This document shows, piece after piece, positions 43,080-54,529 of a stretch of 64,000 nucleotides of DNA (position 1 is the stretch's first letter; each line of letters opens with the position of its first letter). Location: positions 127,587,583-127,651,582 of the forward strand of contig NC_133390.1 of NCBI RefSeq assembly GCF_047511655.1, read 5' to 3'. This DNA is from Castor canadensis. Taxonomy: Eukaryota; Chordata; Mammalia; Rodentia; Castoridae. The translations under genes were made by a program, and so were the position numbers. The notes under the pieces were generated by a model. It was not told the DNA's origin, did no database searches, and saw nothing but the letters and a program-made list of their open reading frames with translations.

Positions 43080-43469
43080 TTTTTCTTCTGTAATTGTTAT
43101 AAATAGACACCAAATAGTATTAATTTTAATTCAGGTGGAACAAAATATAGGTTGGAATATTCTTATCAAGTGTTTGTTATTTAGTATTTTAGCATATAAG
43201 ATAAATTTATTTTTGAAATCATTTTATCATAGTTTCCATTTTAATTCATTTTATTTGAACTTTCCTATTATTTGGCACTGCCTTTTCTGTATTTGTCTGT
43301 ACCCAGGATCTGTCAGAGGATTTCGAAAAATGAATTGGGAGAAAACCTGAAATTCACATATTTAATTGTAGGTTTTTCACATTAAAGCAGTTTTTTGTTT
43401 TTGTTTTTTTGGTTACAAATTTACAGACACGTTGGATCTCAGCTACCAGTGGTATAGTTAAGACAATTT
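43080..43469. other. No feature recognised
   Basis: AT-rich unique-looking DNA. The open frame ending near 43347 begins inside the B1-like SINE and is unsupported. Confidence 0.35.
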
Positions 43470-43555
43470 ATGTGCTGGATGTGGTAACATGCCTACTTGG
43501 GATGCTGAGGCCAGAGGATCTGCCACCCTGGGCAACTTAGCAAGACCCTATCTTT
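43470..43555 (+). repeat. B1-like SINE, shortened
   Basis: 'gtgctggatgtggtaacatg' and 'acttagcaagaccctatctt'. Confidence 0.75.
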
Positions 43556-44088
43556 TTTTTTTTTTAAGCGGAGCTCTGATAAATTATTTTATTTATTTAT
43601 TTATTTATTTATTATTCATATGTGCATACAATGCTTGGGTCATTTCTCCCCTCTTTCCTACCCCTCCCTTATTACCCACCTTGCCCCCTCCCTATCCTCC
43701 CCCACCCCCTCGATACCTGGCAGAAACTATTTTGTCCTTATCTTTAACTTTGTTGAAGAGTGAGTATAAGCAATAATAGGAAGGAACAAGGGTTTTTGCT
43801 ACCTGAGATAAGGATAGCTATACAGGGAGTTGACTCACATTGATTTCCTGTGCGTGGGTGTTACCTTCTAGGTTAATTCTTTTTGATCTAACCTTTTCTC
43901 TAGTTCCTGGTCCCCTTTTCCTTTTGGCCTCAGTTGCTTTTAAGGTATCTGCTTTAGTTTCTCTGCATTGAGGGCAACATATGCTAACTAATTTTTTAGG
44001 TGTCTTACCTATCCTCACCCCTCCCTTGTGTGCTCTCGCTTTTATCTTGTGATCAAAGTTCAGTCTCCTTGTTGTGTTTGCCCTTGAT

Positions 44089-46384
44089 CTACTGTCCACA
44101 TATGAGGGAGAACATACGATTTTTGGTCTTTTGGGCCAGGCTAACCTCACTCAGAATGATGTTCTCCAATTCCATCCATTTACCAGCAAATGATACCATT
44201 TCGTTCTTCTTCATGGCTGAGTAAAATTCCATTGTGTATAGATACCACATTTTCTTGATCCATTCGTCAGTGGTGGGGCATCTTGGCTGTTTCCATAACT
44301 TGGCTATTGTGAATAGTGCCGCAATAAACATGGGTGTGCAGGTGCCTCTGGAGTAACCTGTGTCACAGTCTTTTGGGTATATCCCCAAGAGTGGTATTGC
44401 TGGATCAAATGGTAGATCGATGTCCAGCTTTTTAAGTAGCCTCCAAATTTCTTTCCAGAGTGGTTGTACTAGTCTACATCCCCACCAACAGTGTAAGAGG
44501 GTTCCTTCTTCCCCACCCCACATCCTCACCAACACCTGTTGTTGGTGGTGTTGCTAATGATGGCTATTCTAACATGGGTGAGGTGGAATCTTAGTGTGAT
44601 TTTAATTTGCATTTCCTTTATTGCTAGAGATGGTGAGCATTTTTTCATGTGTTTTTTGGCCATTTGAATTTCTTCTTTTGAGAAAGTTCTGTTTAGTTCA
44701 CGTGCCCATTTCTTTATTGGTTCATTAATTTTGGGAGAATTTAGTTTTTTAAGTTCCCCATATATTCTGGTTATCAGTCCTTTGTCTGATGTGTAGCTGG
44801 CAAATATTTTTTCCCACTCTGTGGGTGTTCTCTTCAGTTTAGAGACCATTTCTTCTGTTGAGCAGAAGCTTTTTAGTTTTATGAAGTCCCATTTATCTAT
44901 GCTATCTCTTAGTTGCTGTGCTGCTGTGGTTCCCTTGAGAAAGTTCTTACCTATACCTACTAATTCCAGAGTATTTCCTACTCTTTCCTGTATCAACTTA
45001 AGAGTTTGGGGTCTGATATTAAGATCCTTGATCGATTTTGAGTTAATATTGGTATAGGGTGATATACATGGATCTAGTTTCAGTTTTTTGCAGACTGCTA
45101 ACCAGTTTTCCCAGCGGTTTTTGTTGAAGAGGCTGCTATTTCTCCATCATATATTTTTAGCTCCTTTGTCAAAGACAAGTTGTTTATAGTTATGTGGCTT
45201 CATATCTGGGTCCTCTATTCTGTTCCACTGGTCTTCGTGTCTGTTTTTGTGCCAGTACCATGCTGTTTTTATTGTTATTGCTTTGTAATATAGTTTGAAG
45301 TCAGGTATCGTGATACCTCCTCCATTGTTCTTTTGACTGAGCATTGCCTTGGCTATCTGTGGCCTCTTGTGTTTCCATATAAATTTAACAGTAGATTTTT
45401 CAATCTCTTTAATGAATGTCATTGGAATTTTGATGGGAATTGCATTAAACATGTAGATTACTTTTGGGAGTATCGACATTTTTACTATGTTGATTCTACC
45501 AATCCATGAGCATGGGAGAGCTCTCCACTTTCTATAGTCTTCCTCAATCTCTTTCTTCAGAAGTGTATAGTTTTCCTTGTAGAAGTCTTTCACATCTTTT
45601 GTTAGGTTTGCACCTAGGTATTTGATTTTTTTTGAGGCTATTGTAAATGGAATTGTTTTCATACATTCTTCTTCCATTCGCTCATTGTTAGTGTATAGAA
45701 ATGCTAATGATTTTTCTATGTTGATTTTATATCCTGCTACCTTGCTATAGCTATTGATGATGTCTAGAAGCTTCTGAGTAGAGTTTTTTGGGTCTTTAAG
45801 GTATAGGATCATGTCGTCTGCAAATAGGGATATTTTGACAGTTTCTTTACCTATTTGTATTCCTTCTATTCCTTCTTGCCTTGTTGCCCTGGCTAGGAAT
45901 TCCAGTACTATGTTGAATAGGAATGGAGATAGTGGGCATCTTTGTCTAGTTCCTGATTTTAGAGGGAATGGTTTCAGTTTTTCTCTGTTAAGTATAATGC
46001 TGGCTGTAGGTTTGTCATATATAGCTTTTATAATGTTGAGGTACTTTCCTTCTATTCCTAGTTTTCTTAGAGCTTTTATCATGAAATGGTGTTGGTTCTT
46101 ATCAAAGGCTTTTTCTGCATATATTGAGATGATCAAGTGGTTTTTGTCTTTGCTTCTGTTAATGTGGTTTATTACATTTATTGATTTTCATATGTTGAAC
46201 CACCCTGCATTCCTGGGATGAAGCCTACTTGGTCATGGTGAATAATCTTTTTGATGTGTTGTTGAATTTGGTTTGCCATTATTTTGTTAAGGATTTTTGC
46301 GTCAATGTTCATTAAGGAGATTGGCCTATAGTTCTCCTTTTTGGAGGTGTCTTTGCCTGGTTTTGGGATAAGAGTAATACTGGT
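44089..46384 (-). pseudogene. ORF2: L1 element D ORF2, reverse transcriptase to C-terminus (broken)
   Basis: A 329-codon open frame (46136-45147) covers the catalytic region: [23 protein letters not shown] and the YADD-class motif as FADDMILYL. The RT start ([17 protein letters not shown]) lies at 46384-46178 and is separated by a stop near 46180. Later pieces (44996-44526, 44535-44089) carry the FASYTSDKGLITRI segment and the C-terminus. The endonuclease is absent, so it cannot act as a complete ORF2p. Confidence 0.92.
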
Positions 46385-46406
46385 TGTTTGAAGGTTTGAT
46401 TGTGTG

Positions 46407-46506
46407 TTCTTTGGTTTTATGAATAACACGCAGTGTAGTATTTGCAATGTTTATTATTAATCAAATGCTTATTTGTAGTTCTTGCTGTCCCCTAAGCTGT
46501 TCTGTG
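46407..46506. other. Foreign 100-base patch inside L1 element D
   Basis: The sequence 'ttctttggttttatgaataa' to 'ccctaagctgttctgtg' has no counterpart in the L1 copies at 19, 51 or 53 kb. It sits where ORF1 and the ORF2 N-terminus should be. Read in L1 sense it contains AATAAA. Confidence 0.7.
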
Positions 46507-47611
46507 AATAATAAAAATAAAAAATAAATGAAAAAATATATTAAAAATCTCCAAGTTCAAATGCAATAAAATTTCAGTCTTAATAATTTTGGTGTTCGTC
46601 CCTCAGCCTCCAATCCTGGAGATGGTGCCTCAGATGTTGTTCTGTAGTTGTCTCATGAAAGGGGAAAAATAAAATAAAACAAAACCTCACAAAACAAAAA
46701 AAACTCCACAAAGTGTTCCAAGTTCAAATGCAGTACAGTTTCAGTAAGTTTTTCAGCATGCAGGTGTAGTTCAGTTGTCGCATCAAAGGTATGGAGAAAA
46801 AAAAAAGTGTCTGGAGACAGTTCTGTGAATGGCTGTCTGTGGCTGTGGCTTGCCTGCCTGCTGCTGTCAGCCTGCTGTTGCTGGTGACTTTATTTATGCC
46901 GATCTCTGGGGTGAGCTTAACATTTACCTGGCCCAGCAGGCTTTGCTTACTCAGAGTTCTCCTGTGTGTGAGCTGCTGCTACAAGCTTTCCCCTTTCCAA
47001 GCACACTGGGGGAGGTGACACTGCACCTGCTTTTTTAGGCCTGCTTGTTTATTTACAGTTCATGTGGGAAGTGGGTCTTCCCCCCTCTCCTGTGGAGTTT
47101 TCCTCCCACCACCGCTCCTGGTTGCTGGGCATGTGCTGCCACTCCTTCCTTCTCTGGCCTGGCCCGGCTTGTTTATTTACAGATCTGTGAGGGATTCCTC
47201 TCCCCACCTCTTCGGAGGTCAGGGTGCCCCACCCTCTTTGCTATGTGTCTTTATTGTTGTTATTGCTTATTACTCAGTTTCTCTTTTTTTCCCTGGTAGG
47301 GGGTCTGTCTGTCTAGGGGGCTATGCTGATGTGGCCCAGGGTTGTCTGTGGGAGTACCGCGGTACTGGTTAGCTCAACTTGTGGTCTGCGTCTTCCCAAG
47401 GCGTCTGGTGGCGGCCCGGGGGCCCTCCTCGTTTCTCCGTTCAGCGTGAAGTAGAGATGCTCTGTGCAGGCTGGAGGTGTGGAGGAGTCAAAGTTTTGCC
47501 TCTTCTCGGTGATTTTTCCTGTAAGGTGTATCTCCAGCATCTCTCCAAGATTTCACTTTAGGAGACACGCTTTCTGCTTCCTCCCTCTAGCTGCCATCTT
47601 GGAATCCCCCT
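46507..47611 (-). promoter_or_regulatory. 5'UTR/promoter of L1 element D
   Basis: Aligns with the 5'UTRs at 19056 and 53035 in reverse orientation, including the terminal YY1-like ccaagatggc (plus 47591-47600). The plus strand across it is open for about 100 codons (47064-47372). Confidence 0.8.
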
Positions 47612-47781
47612 GGTAAATTATTTTAACTGAGTAAAAGTAGAGTCCTCTAGTGGGGGACAGTGCAGCCATAGGTTAGTCAGGTGCCTGCTGAAGAACAGCT
47701 TCCGTATGTTACTGCTAGTACCCACAGTGCAGCCTCCCATATCTTTGGCTGTTTTCATCACTTCAGACTTCACTCAAACTG

Positions 47782-47868
47782 AGGTAGAGCTGGCAGAATT
47801 GGTCAAGTGATAGAGTGCCTGCCTGGCAAGCATGAAGCCCTGAGTTCAAGCCCCAATGCCACCAAAAA
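47782..47868 (+). repeat. ID-like SINE
   Basis: 'gtgatagagtgcctgcctgg' and 'ccctgagttcaagccccaat'. Confidence 0.9.
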
Positions 47869-48366
47869 GCTCCCTACCTGAGACAGAAAAGCCTTACTTG
47901 CTGGACTCATAATTAGAGCAAGGCTGAAATGTTTCCTAAGAACCAGATCAAGAAACTACCTAGACCCACATATTTTTATAAATGAGTATAACAGATGCAC
48001 TGTTTTGCATCACTTTTAATGGGAATAAAAGGGGTAAAAATAGCACATTAGTATTGGTTTACATACTTGCCATGATGGCAAAAGTGATTGTAACATGCAT
48101 AAATAGTACACTCAACATTCCACACTCCTTTGGTATTTAGAGCAATGCTCATACAACAAAACAAAAAACTACCTATTCCCATTAAAGAGAACACCAAAAA
48201 CTCATTTTGAGAAAGAAGATGAAAGTATCATTCTCTAACTCCTGGATGGCAGGAAGCAGAGTTTTTCAGAATCAAAAACAGAGAGAGTCCCAATATTAAG
48301 AGCTCAATGACCTACCCCTCAGGGTTATGGTTGGTTCTGTTGACAAGACCCTATCTTAAAATAAGG
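47869..48366. other. No feature recognised
   Basis: Unique-looking sequence. Confidence 0.35.
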
Positions 48367-48459
48367 GGTTCTGGGGATGTAGCTCAGTGGTAGAGTGCTT
48401 GCCTAGCATATGTGAAGCCCTGGGTTCAATCCCCAGTAACACACACACACACACACACA

Positions 48460-48498
<39 letters not shown>
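48367..48498 (+). repeat. ID-like SINE with (CA)n tail
   Basis: 'tctggggatgtagctcagtg', 'tgggttcaatccccagtaac', then about 58 bases of alternating ca with one cg interruption. Closest copy here to the classical rodent ID consensus. Confidence 0.93.
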
Positions 48499-48499
<1 letters not shown>

Positions 48500-48664
48500 G
48501 AAGAGAATTTATATGATAAGAGCTGTATTAATAGATTATGAAAGGCAGAAGTTATTATTTCCTACTCTTGACAGTATTGGTCTCCCTTTTGTCTGCTTTG
48601 TTGTGGAGATAGAAACTAATGAGTTATTGTAACAGTAGCTTTGTTTCTTAGACCCCTCAGATCT

Positions 48665-48840
48665 GAGCTGATTCAGTTATGTCCTGTGATTCTTCCAACA
48701 TTCCTATACCTATTTAGTAGACCTCGATGGAGTAGGCATTTTGCACCTAGTCACATGTTTGTTGAGTGGCAGAACCAGGATTTAAACTTGGTCTTTTTCC
48801 AAAGTCTGAGATCTTAATCATTATACCACGGCCTTCCAAA
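48665..48840 (+). repeat. MIR SINE
   Basis: 'gagtggcagaaccaggattt' and 'ccaaagtctgagatcttaat', then 'cattataccacggcctt'. Confidence 0.78.
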
Positions 48841-48967
48841 CTGATGTGTGTGTCCAGTGCCTGGCACAGATGTACCATATCAAGATTAAGAATGTCAATG
48901 TTTTATCAGCTGAGTCAGTACGGGGTTTGGGAGGTATGTGTTTTTGCTCTCCTTCTCTTTAATTAAT

Positions 48968-49062
48968 TAATTTATTTATGGTGGTATTGGGGTTTGAACT
49001 CAGGGCCTCGCACTTGCTAGGCAGGTGGTGCTCTACCACTTGAGTCATGCCTCCAGCCCCTC
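48968..49062 (-). repeat. ID-like SINE
   Basis: 'ggtattggggtttgaactca' and 'ccacttgagtcatgcctcca'. Confidence 0.92.
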
Positions 49063-49404
49063 CTCCCTTTTTAAATGACAAACTCTCTGTTAATGTTGTC
49101 TAATGACATCCTGCAAGATTTACTTGACTTTTTTTTTCTTACAGTGCTCAGATATGGACAGCCTTGGGTGGGACTACACTTTTCCTGGTGCCTCCCCACT
49201 TCATTTTGAATCTCATCTCCATCCTATGTAGTCTGTATCACCCACTGCCTCTGGCTGCACTAGGGTGGGTCTGGGAGGTGAGGTGGATTGGGGAAGTCCT
49301 TAGGAAAGTTTTTATGTGGAGTCAGAATCAAGCGTCAAACCCACATTTCCCAGTTCTCAGGTCTGCCTCTACCATCATGTCTTTCTAGTGATTTTTCTGT
49401 TCTT
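49063..49404. other. No supported feature; weak splice-acceptor-like signal
   Basis: 'actttttttttcttacag' at about 49127-49144 looks like an acceptor. The following sequence is open in one frame as far as the end near 49388, but no donor or family match was found. Confidence 0.3.
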
Positions 49405-49560
49405 TAGTTTTCTATCCAGCAAATATTTATCCTGTGCTGCTTGCTATGTGTCAGTGTTCTAGGCAGTGAGTATCCAACAGTGGGTGAAACAGTGCTGCTC
49501 TCTTACATTTTAATAGTAGGAAGGAAGATAGTAAAGAGATAAGGTAGTGAAAAGTGCTTT
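49405..49560 (+). repeat. Old interspersed repeat
   Basis: 'cagcaaatatttatcctgtg' and 'ctatgtgtcagtgttctagg' belong to a widespread ancient mammalian repeat. Its class is not assigned. Confidence 0.5.
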
Positions 49561-49663
49561 GGGGAAAAAGAAATCTGAGTAGAACAGAAAAGGAATTCTA
49601 GCACAGAGTGGGAGAGTAGATGAGGGGAGCAGAATCTACTTCTTAAATTTTTGTTTTAAATTA

Positions 49664-49752
49664 AAATTTTTTTGTTGGTAGTGGGATTTGAACCCAAGAC
49701 TTCATGCCTGCTAGGCAGGCACTCTACCACTTGAGCCACTCCACCAGCATTT
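49664..49752 (-). repeat. ID-like SINE
   Basis: 'gtagtgggatttgaacccaa' and 'ccacttgagccactccacca'. Confidence 0.9.
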
Positions 49753-50051
49753 TAAAATTTTTTCATTTTTGCAAATCTGCTTTTAATGTAGTGTGGAAAG
49801 AAGACCTCTCTGAGGGGGTAGTTGAGCAAAGGATACACCATGGGAAGGCTTAGAGAATGATAGTGTCAGGAGAGGGTTCAGTTCTCAGGTCCTGAGGCAG
49901 AGCATGCCTGGCAGCTAAAGAGAAATCAGTTAAACTTTTGTTGACAGCATGTGGGGCTGAAAGACAATTCAAAATACCAAAGAGCCCCAGCCACAGAGCA
50001 AGGCTGTACCTACCTGCCAACTCTTTCTCATGGGCCTTCAGGAGTATATGG
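49753..50051. other. No feature recognised
   Basis: Unique-looking sequence. Confidence 0.35.
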
Positions 50052-50153
50052 GAGACAGGTGCTTGGTGACTCATGCCTGTAATTTTAGCTACTCAGGAAG
50101 CAGAGATTAGCTACAGGCAAATAGTTTGCGAGACCCTACTAGGAAAAAACCCA

Positions 50154-50195
<42 letters not shown>

Positions 50196-50300
50196 GGGCT
50201 GGTAGAGTGGCTCAAGCAGTAAGAGCACCTGCCAGCAAGTATGAGGCCCTAAGTTCAAATCCCAGTGTTGCAAAAAAAAAAAAAAAAAAAAAAAAAAGAA
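50052..50300 (+). repeat. Dimeric SINE with internal (CA)n
   Basis: B1-like arm 'tgactcatgcctgtaatttt', then an alternating ca run (50162-50193) in the linker, then ID arm 'gggctggtagagtggctcaa' and about 25 A. Confidence 0.9.
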
Positions 50301-50341
50301 AGAGTAAATGGGAGCCAGAGGCTGGAGGCATGGCGCATGTG

Positions 50342-50428
50342 GGGCCAAAGGAGTGGCTCAGGTGGTGGAGTATCTGCCTAGCAAGTGTGAGACCCTAAGT
50401 TCAAGCCCTAGCACTGTGAGAAAAAAGT
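50342..50428 (+). repeat. ID-like SINE
   Basis: 'gagtggctcaggtggtggag', 'cctaagttcaagccctagca'. Confidence 0.88.
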
Positions 50429-50429
50429 A

Positions 50430-50595
50430 CATGGGAACTGGATATGGTAGTACACACCTGTAATTCCAGCACTTGGGAGGCTGAGGTAAGAGGATCATGA
50501 GGACCAGGCCAGCTCCAGCTATATAGCAAGCTCCAGGCCAGGCTGAGTTATAAGATGAGACCCTGCCTTTAAAAAAAAGAAAGAAAGAAAAGGTG
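50430..50595 (+). repeat. B1-like SINE with (gaaa)n tail
   Basis: 'tggtagtacacacctgtaat', 'cagcacttgggaggctgagg', then 'gaccctgcctttaaaaaaaa'. Confidence 0.9.
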
Positions 50596-51361
50596 TATCT
50601 GAGTAGGAGTTTGGAGGCAGAGGGTAGGGAAAGAGGTGAGTGGTACCTGCTGAAGGTTGGGGCAGTACTGGAACTTTAACAAGACTCTCTCTGAAGCACT
50701 AGAGGCATTTACCATGTGTGAGGCTGGGGCTGTCACAGGCTGAGAACATGCCAGGAGTACTGAGGAACTTTCCTTTATAGCTGTCTTTACTGTGGACAAG
50801 GCCATGGTCTTTCAGAAAGTAGAGTCTTGGTGGCACACAGAGATTGCTCCAAGACACAGAAAGCAAGGTGCTACTGGAGAGCAGAGACAACTCCCCAGGT
50901 CGTAGCAAGAATAAGGAGAAAAGGACATGGATGCCTCACAGTTACAAAAGCTAGATTGCAAAGCTCTCAGATTCCACTTCTCCTGAAAGTGAAGTTCTGA
51001 TTCCATCCCAAAATAATTTAAGCCAGTCATGAACTGAGCCTACCTAACACAGCAATAGCTTTCAAACTCTGCTCAACTGTAAATAAAAAGAATTTAGCCT
51101 CCACCCTAAACCCCCAGCAACCACTGAAGGTTGAAATGAGCTGCCCTTTTGTGAAGGTAAAGTGAAGAAGTTGCAATTCTTTATGGAGGCAAATTATTCT
51201 TCTACACACTATATTCAGCATGATACAGTGTTACAGGAGATTTCTGTAGGACGTAAAGCCTCCACTCAACCTTGCTGGCTTAGGTGTTTAGCCAGAGGGA
51301 GGGTTGGCATTCTGGTTTTTGTCTTCCAAAGCTGAAGAGTGAACTTTGCAAGCAGCAAAGG
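50596..51361. other. No feature recognised
   Basis: Unique-looking sequence left of the L1 pair. Confidence 0.35.
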
Positions 51362-53034
51362 GAGGAGATTCCAAGATGGCGGCTAGAGGGAAGAAGCAGA
51401 AAGCTTGCCTCCTAAAGTAAAATCTTGGAGAGACACTGGAGATACACCTTACAGGAAAAACCACTGAGAAGAGGCAAAACTTTGACTCAGCCACATGCCC
51501 AGCCCGCACATAGCATTCCCACTCTGTGTTAAATGGAGAAACCAGGAGGGCTCTCACACCGCCAGATGCCAGATCCCAGACTGCTTGTGAAGATGCAGAC
51601 CACAAGGTGAGCTAAGCAGCATGCAGTACTCCCACAGACAACCCTGGGCCAGATCAGCATAGCCTCCTGGACAGAACCCACCCAGGGAAAAAAGAAAAAA
51701 AAACCTGAATAATAAGCAATAACAACAAAAAAGACATGTAGCAAAGAGGGCGGGATGCCCTGAGTGCCAAAGAGGGGGGGAGGTGCATTCGCTCACGGAA
51801 CTGTAAATAAACAAGCCAGCCGGAGAAGGCAGGAGCAGCAGCACATGCCCAGCAACTAGGAGCGGGAAAGCTTGTAAAAGTGGCGGAGGGAGGAAAACTC
51901 CACGGGAGAGCGGGGAAGACCCACTTCCCATGTGAACTGTAAATAAACATGCCGGCCTGAGAAAGTGGATGCAGTGTCACTTCCCCCAGTGTGCTTGGAA
52001 AGGGGAAAGCTTGTAGCAGTGGCAGTCGGGCCCAGGAGACCTTTAAGTAAACAAAGCCTGCGGGGCCAGGTGAGTGCTAAGCTCACCCCTGAGATCTGCA
52101 TAAATAAAGCTTCCAGCAACAGCTGCTGACAGCAACGGGCAGGCAAGCCACAGCCTCAGATAGCCATTCACAGAACTGTCTCCAGACTCTTTTTTTTTTT
52201 CTCCCTACCTTTGATGAGACAACAACTGAACTACACCTGCATGCTGAAAAACTTACTGAAACTGTATTGCATTTGAACTTGGGACACTTTGTGGTGTGCT
52301 GTTTTGTTTTGCTTTTTTCCCCTTTGGTGAGATGATGACAGAACTACTTCTGAGACACCATCTCGAGGATTGGAGGCTGAGGGACTGACACCAAAATTAT
52401 TAAGATTGAGATGTTATCGCATTTGAACTTGGAGATTTTTAAAAATTTTTTTATTAGTATTTGTATTTATTTATTTATTTTTTCTCAATCCTCTCAATGT
52501 CTCTCTAATGCCTGTTCAACTTACTGTTGATTAGTACACTATCTTTCCCTGTTTATATCTTTGAAACTTTTTTGTTTGTTTTGGTTTTTTTTTGTTTAGT
52601 TGTTTTTCCCTCTTTCTTTAACTTCTTTGCTTTCCCTCTCCTCTCACCCTTCCATTCTAAATATCACCATTGGTATTATTACAAGCTAGAAAATACTTAA
52701 TTGCACACAGTACAAGGACAATAATAACACCAAGGGCAATGACGGGAAGACAGAAAAAATAGGGAAACTAGTTTCCCCACAGCAAAAAATTAGTACAGGA
52801 ACCAGAGGGAAATGGAAAAAACAGATGCTCAGATCTAGACTCCAACAAAATGAAGATAAACTATGCCAAAGAACCCAATGAAGCCCACAAGAATAATCTA
52901 AAAGAAGAAATACTACAGGTAATCAATGAGAATTTTATAGAGATAATACTGGATATGGTCAATCAAAATGTACAGGAGACACTCAAGAAATTCCAAAACA
53001 ACAAAAATAGAGAATTTGAAAAAGCACAAGAAGG
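51362..53034 (+). mobile_element. L1 element E: 5'UTR and start of ORF1 only
   Basis: Begins at the shared L1 5' end (ccaagatggc at 51371-51380) and runs through the 5'UTR into ORF1. It breaks off after 'gaatttgaaaaagcacaaga' (about 53030), where another L1 5' end follows at once. The ORF1 start ATG (52739) is followed by an in-frame TAG at 52760-52762. Its right side is lost. Confidence 0.9.
52739..53034 (+). pseudogene. ORF1: L1 element E ORF1 fragment
   Basis: The frame keeps the N-terminal tail and the start of the coiled coil (NVQETLKKFQNNKNREFEKA) but has a stop eight codons in. It is cut at the junction with element F. Confidence 0.88.
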
Positions 53035-54529
53035 AGGGATTCCAAGATGGCAGCTAGAGGTAGGAGGCAGAAAGCGACCCTCCTATAGTGAAATCTTGGA
53101 GAGACGCTGGAGACACACTTTGCAGGCATAATCACTGAGAAAAGGCATAACTTTGACCCCTCCACATCTCCAGCCGGTGCAGAGAATCTCCACTTCACGT
53201 TAAACGGAGAAACGAGGAGGGCCCCCAGGGCCGCCAGTGGCCGGCGCCCATACAGCTTGGGAAGACGCGGACCAGGTGAGCTTCGCGGTACCGCGGTACC
53301 CCCACAGACAAGCCTGGGCCAGAGCAGCATAGCCCCCTGGACAGAGTGACCTCCACCCGGAAAAAAAGAGAAACTGAGTAATAAGCAATAAGAACAGTTA
53401 AGACACGCTGGAAAGAGGGTGAGGCGCCCTGAGCGCTGAAGATTGGGGGAAGGGAATCCTTCCCGAACTGTAAATAAAAAAGCCGGGCAGGCTGGAGAGC
53501 CTCTGGCGGGAGCGGGGTGCGCGCCCAGCAACCAGGAGCGGGGAAGCTTGTGAGAGTGGCGGAGGGAGGAAAACTCCACAGGAGAGGAGGGAAGACCCAC
53601 TTCCCACGTGAACTGTCATTAAACACGCAGGCCTGACAACGCGGGGGCAGTGTCACTTTTCCCAGTGCTTGGAAAGGGGAAAGCCTGTAGCAGAGGCTCC
53701 CGCACAGGAGAACTCTGAGCAAACAAAGCCTATGGGACCAGGTGAGTGCTTGCTCACCCCAGAGATCTGCATAAATAACGCCGCCAGCTACAGGCTGAGA
53801 GCAGCAGGCAGGCAAGCCACAGTTGCAGATACCACTCTCAGAACTGTCTCCAGACGCTTTTTTTTCTTTTTCTCCCTACCTTTGATGAGAGAACAACCGA
53901 ATTACACCTGCAAGCCGAAAAACTTACTGAAACTGTATTGCATTTGAACTGGGGACACTTGGTGGGGCTTTTTTTTTTTTTTCTTGTGTGTGTGTGTGTG
54001 TGTGTGTCTGTGAGTGTAGTTTTGTTCTACTTTATGCATCCCCTTTGATGAGACAACTACAGAACAACATCTGAGGCACCAACTCCAGGACTGGAGATTG
54101 AGATGGACACCCAAATTACTAAGACTGAAATTGCATTGCATATAAACTTGGAAATTTTTTGTTTTTTTTTTTTAATTTTCTATTTTCCATTTTATTTTAA
54201 TTCATTTTTATATATAGATATTTCTTTCATTTACTTATTTTTTATTTTTTTATCGTTGATTTTCAATCCTCTCTCTGTCTCTCTAATGTCTGTTCAGCTA
54301 ACTGTCGATTAGTACACTAACACTCCCTGTTTATACCTTTGAAACTCTCTTGTCTGATACCTTGTTCTGCTTTCTCCCTCTTGTCTGTATATTTGTTTTC
54401 CCCTTTTCTTTAACTTCTTGCTTTCCATCTCAGCTCACCCTTCCATTCTAAATATTACCATTGTTATTATTACAAGCTAGAAAATACTTAATTACACACA
54501 GTACAGGGACAGTAACAACACCCAGGACA
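53035..54529 (+). promoter_or_regulatory. 5'UTR/promoter of L1 element F
   Basis: Lies directly downstream of the element E 5'UTR and so forms a tandem promoter pair. It contains a (TG)n run (about 53983-54008). The minus strand is open for 205-206 codons in two overlapping frames (53600-52983 and 53815-53195). Confidence 0.75.

Larger units (their letters stand above)
43580..47623 (-). mobile_element. L1 element D: both ends present, large internal deletion, 12-bp TSD
   Basis: Identical taaattatttta repeats at 43580-43591 and 47612-47623 bound a 4.02-kb minus-strand L1. Its 5' end (inverted 'gccatcttggaatcc', about 47591) matches the other copies and its 3' end has an A-rich tail. ORF1 and the first half of ORF2 are missing. 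In element order, the 5'UTR (47611 down to about 46507) is followed by about 100 bases of non-L1 sequence (46506-46407). Then come a 22-base remnant of the ORF1-ORF2 spacer (46406-46385) and ORF2 from the reverse transcriptase onward (46384 down). An intact TSD around a rearranged body suggests that the deletion existed at insertion or arose by later recombination. Confidence 0.92.

Noticed and set aside
49127-49388. Possible exon 2 of the 39.7-kb gene after the acceptor-like 'ttttcttacag'
   Set aside because: In phase 0 the frame closes after about 26 codons, the longer frame is out of phase, and no donor or homology is visible.
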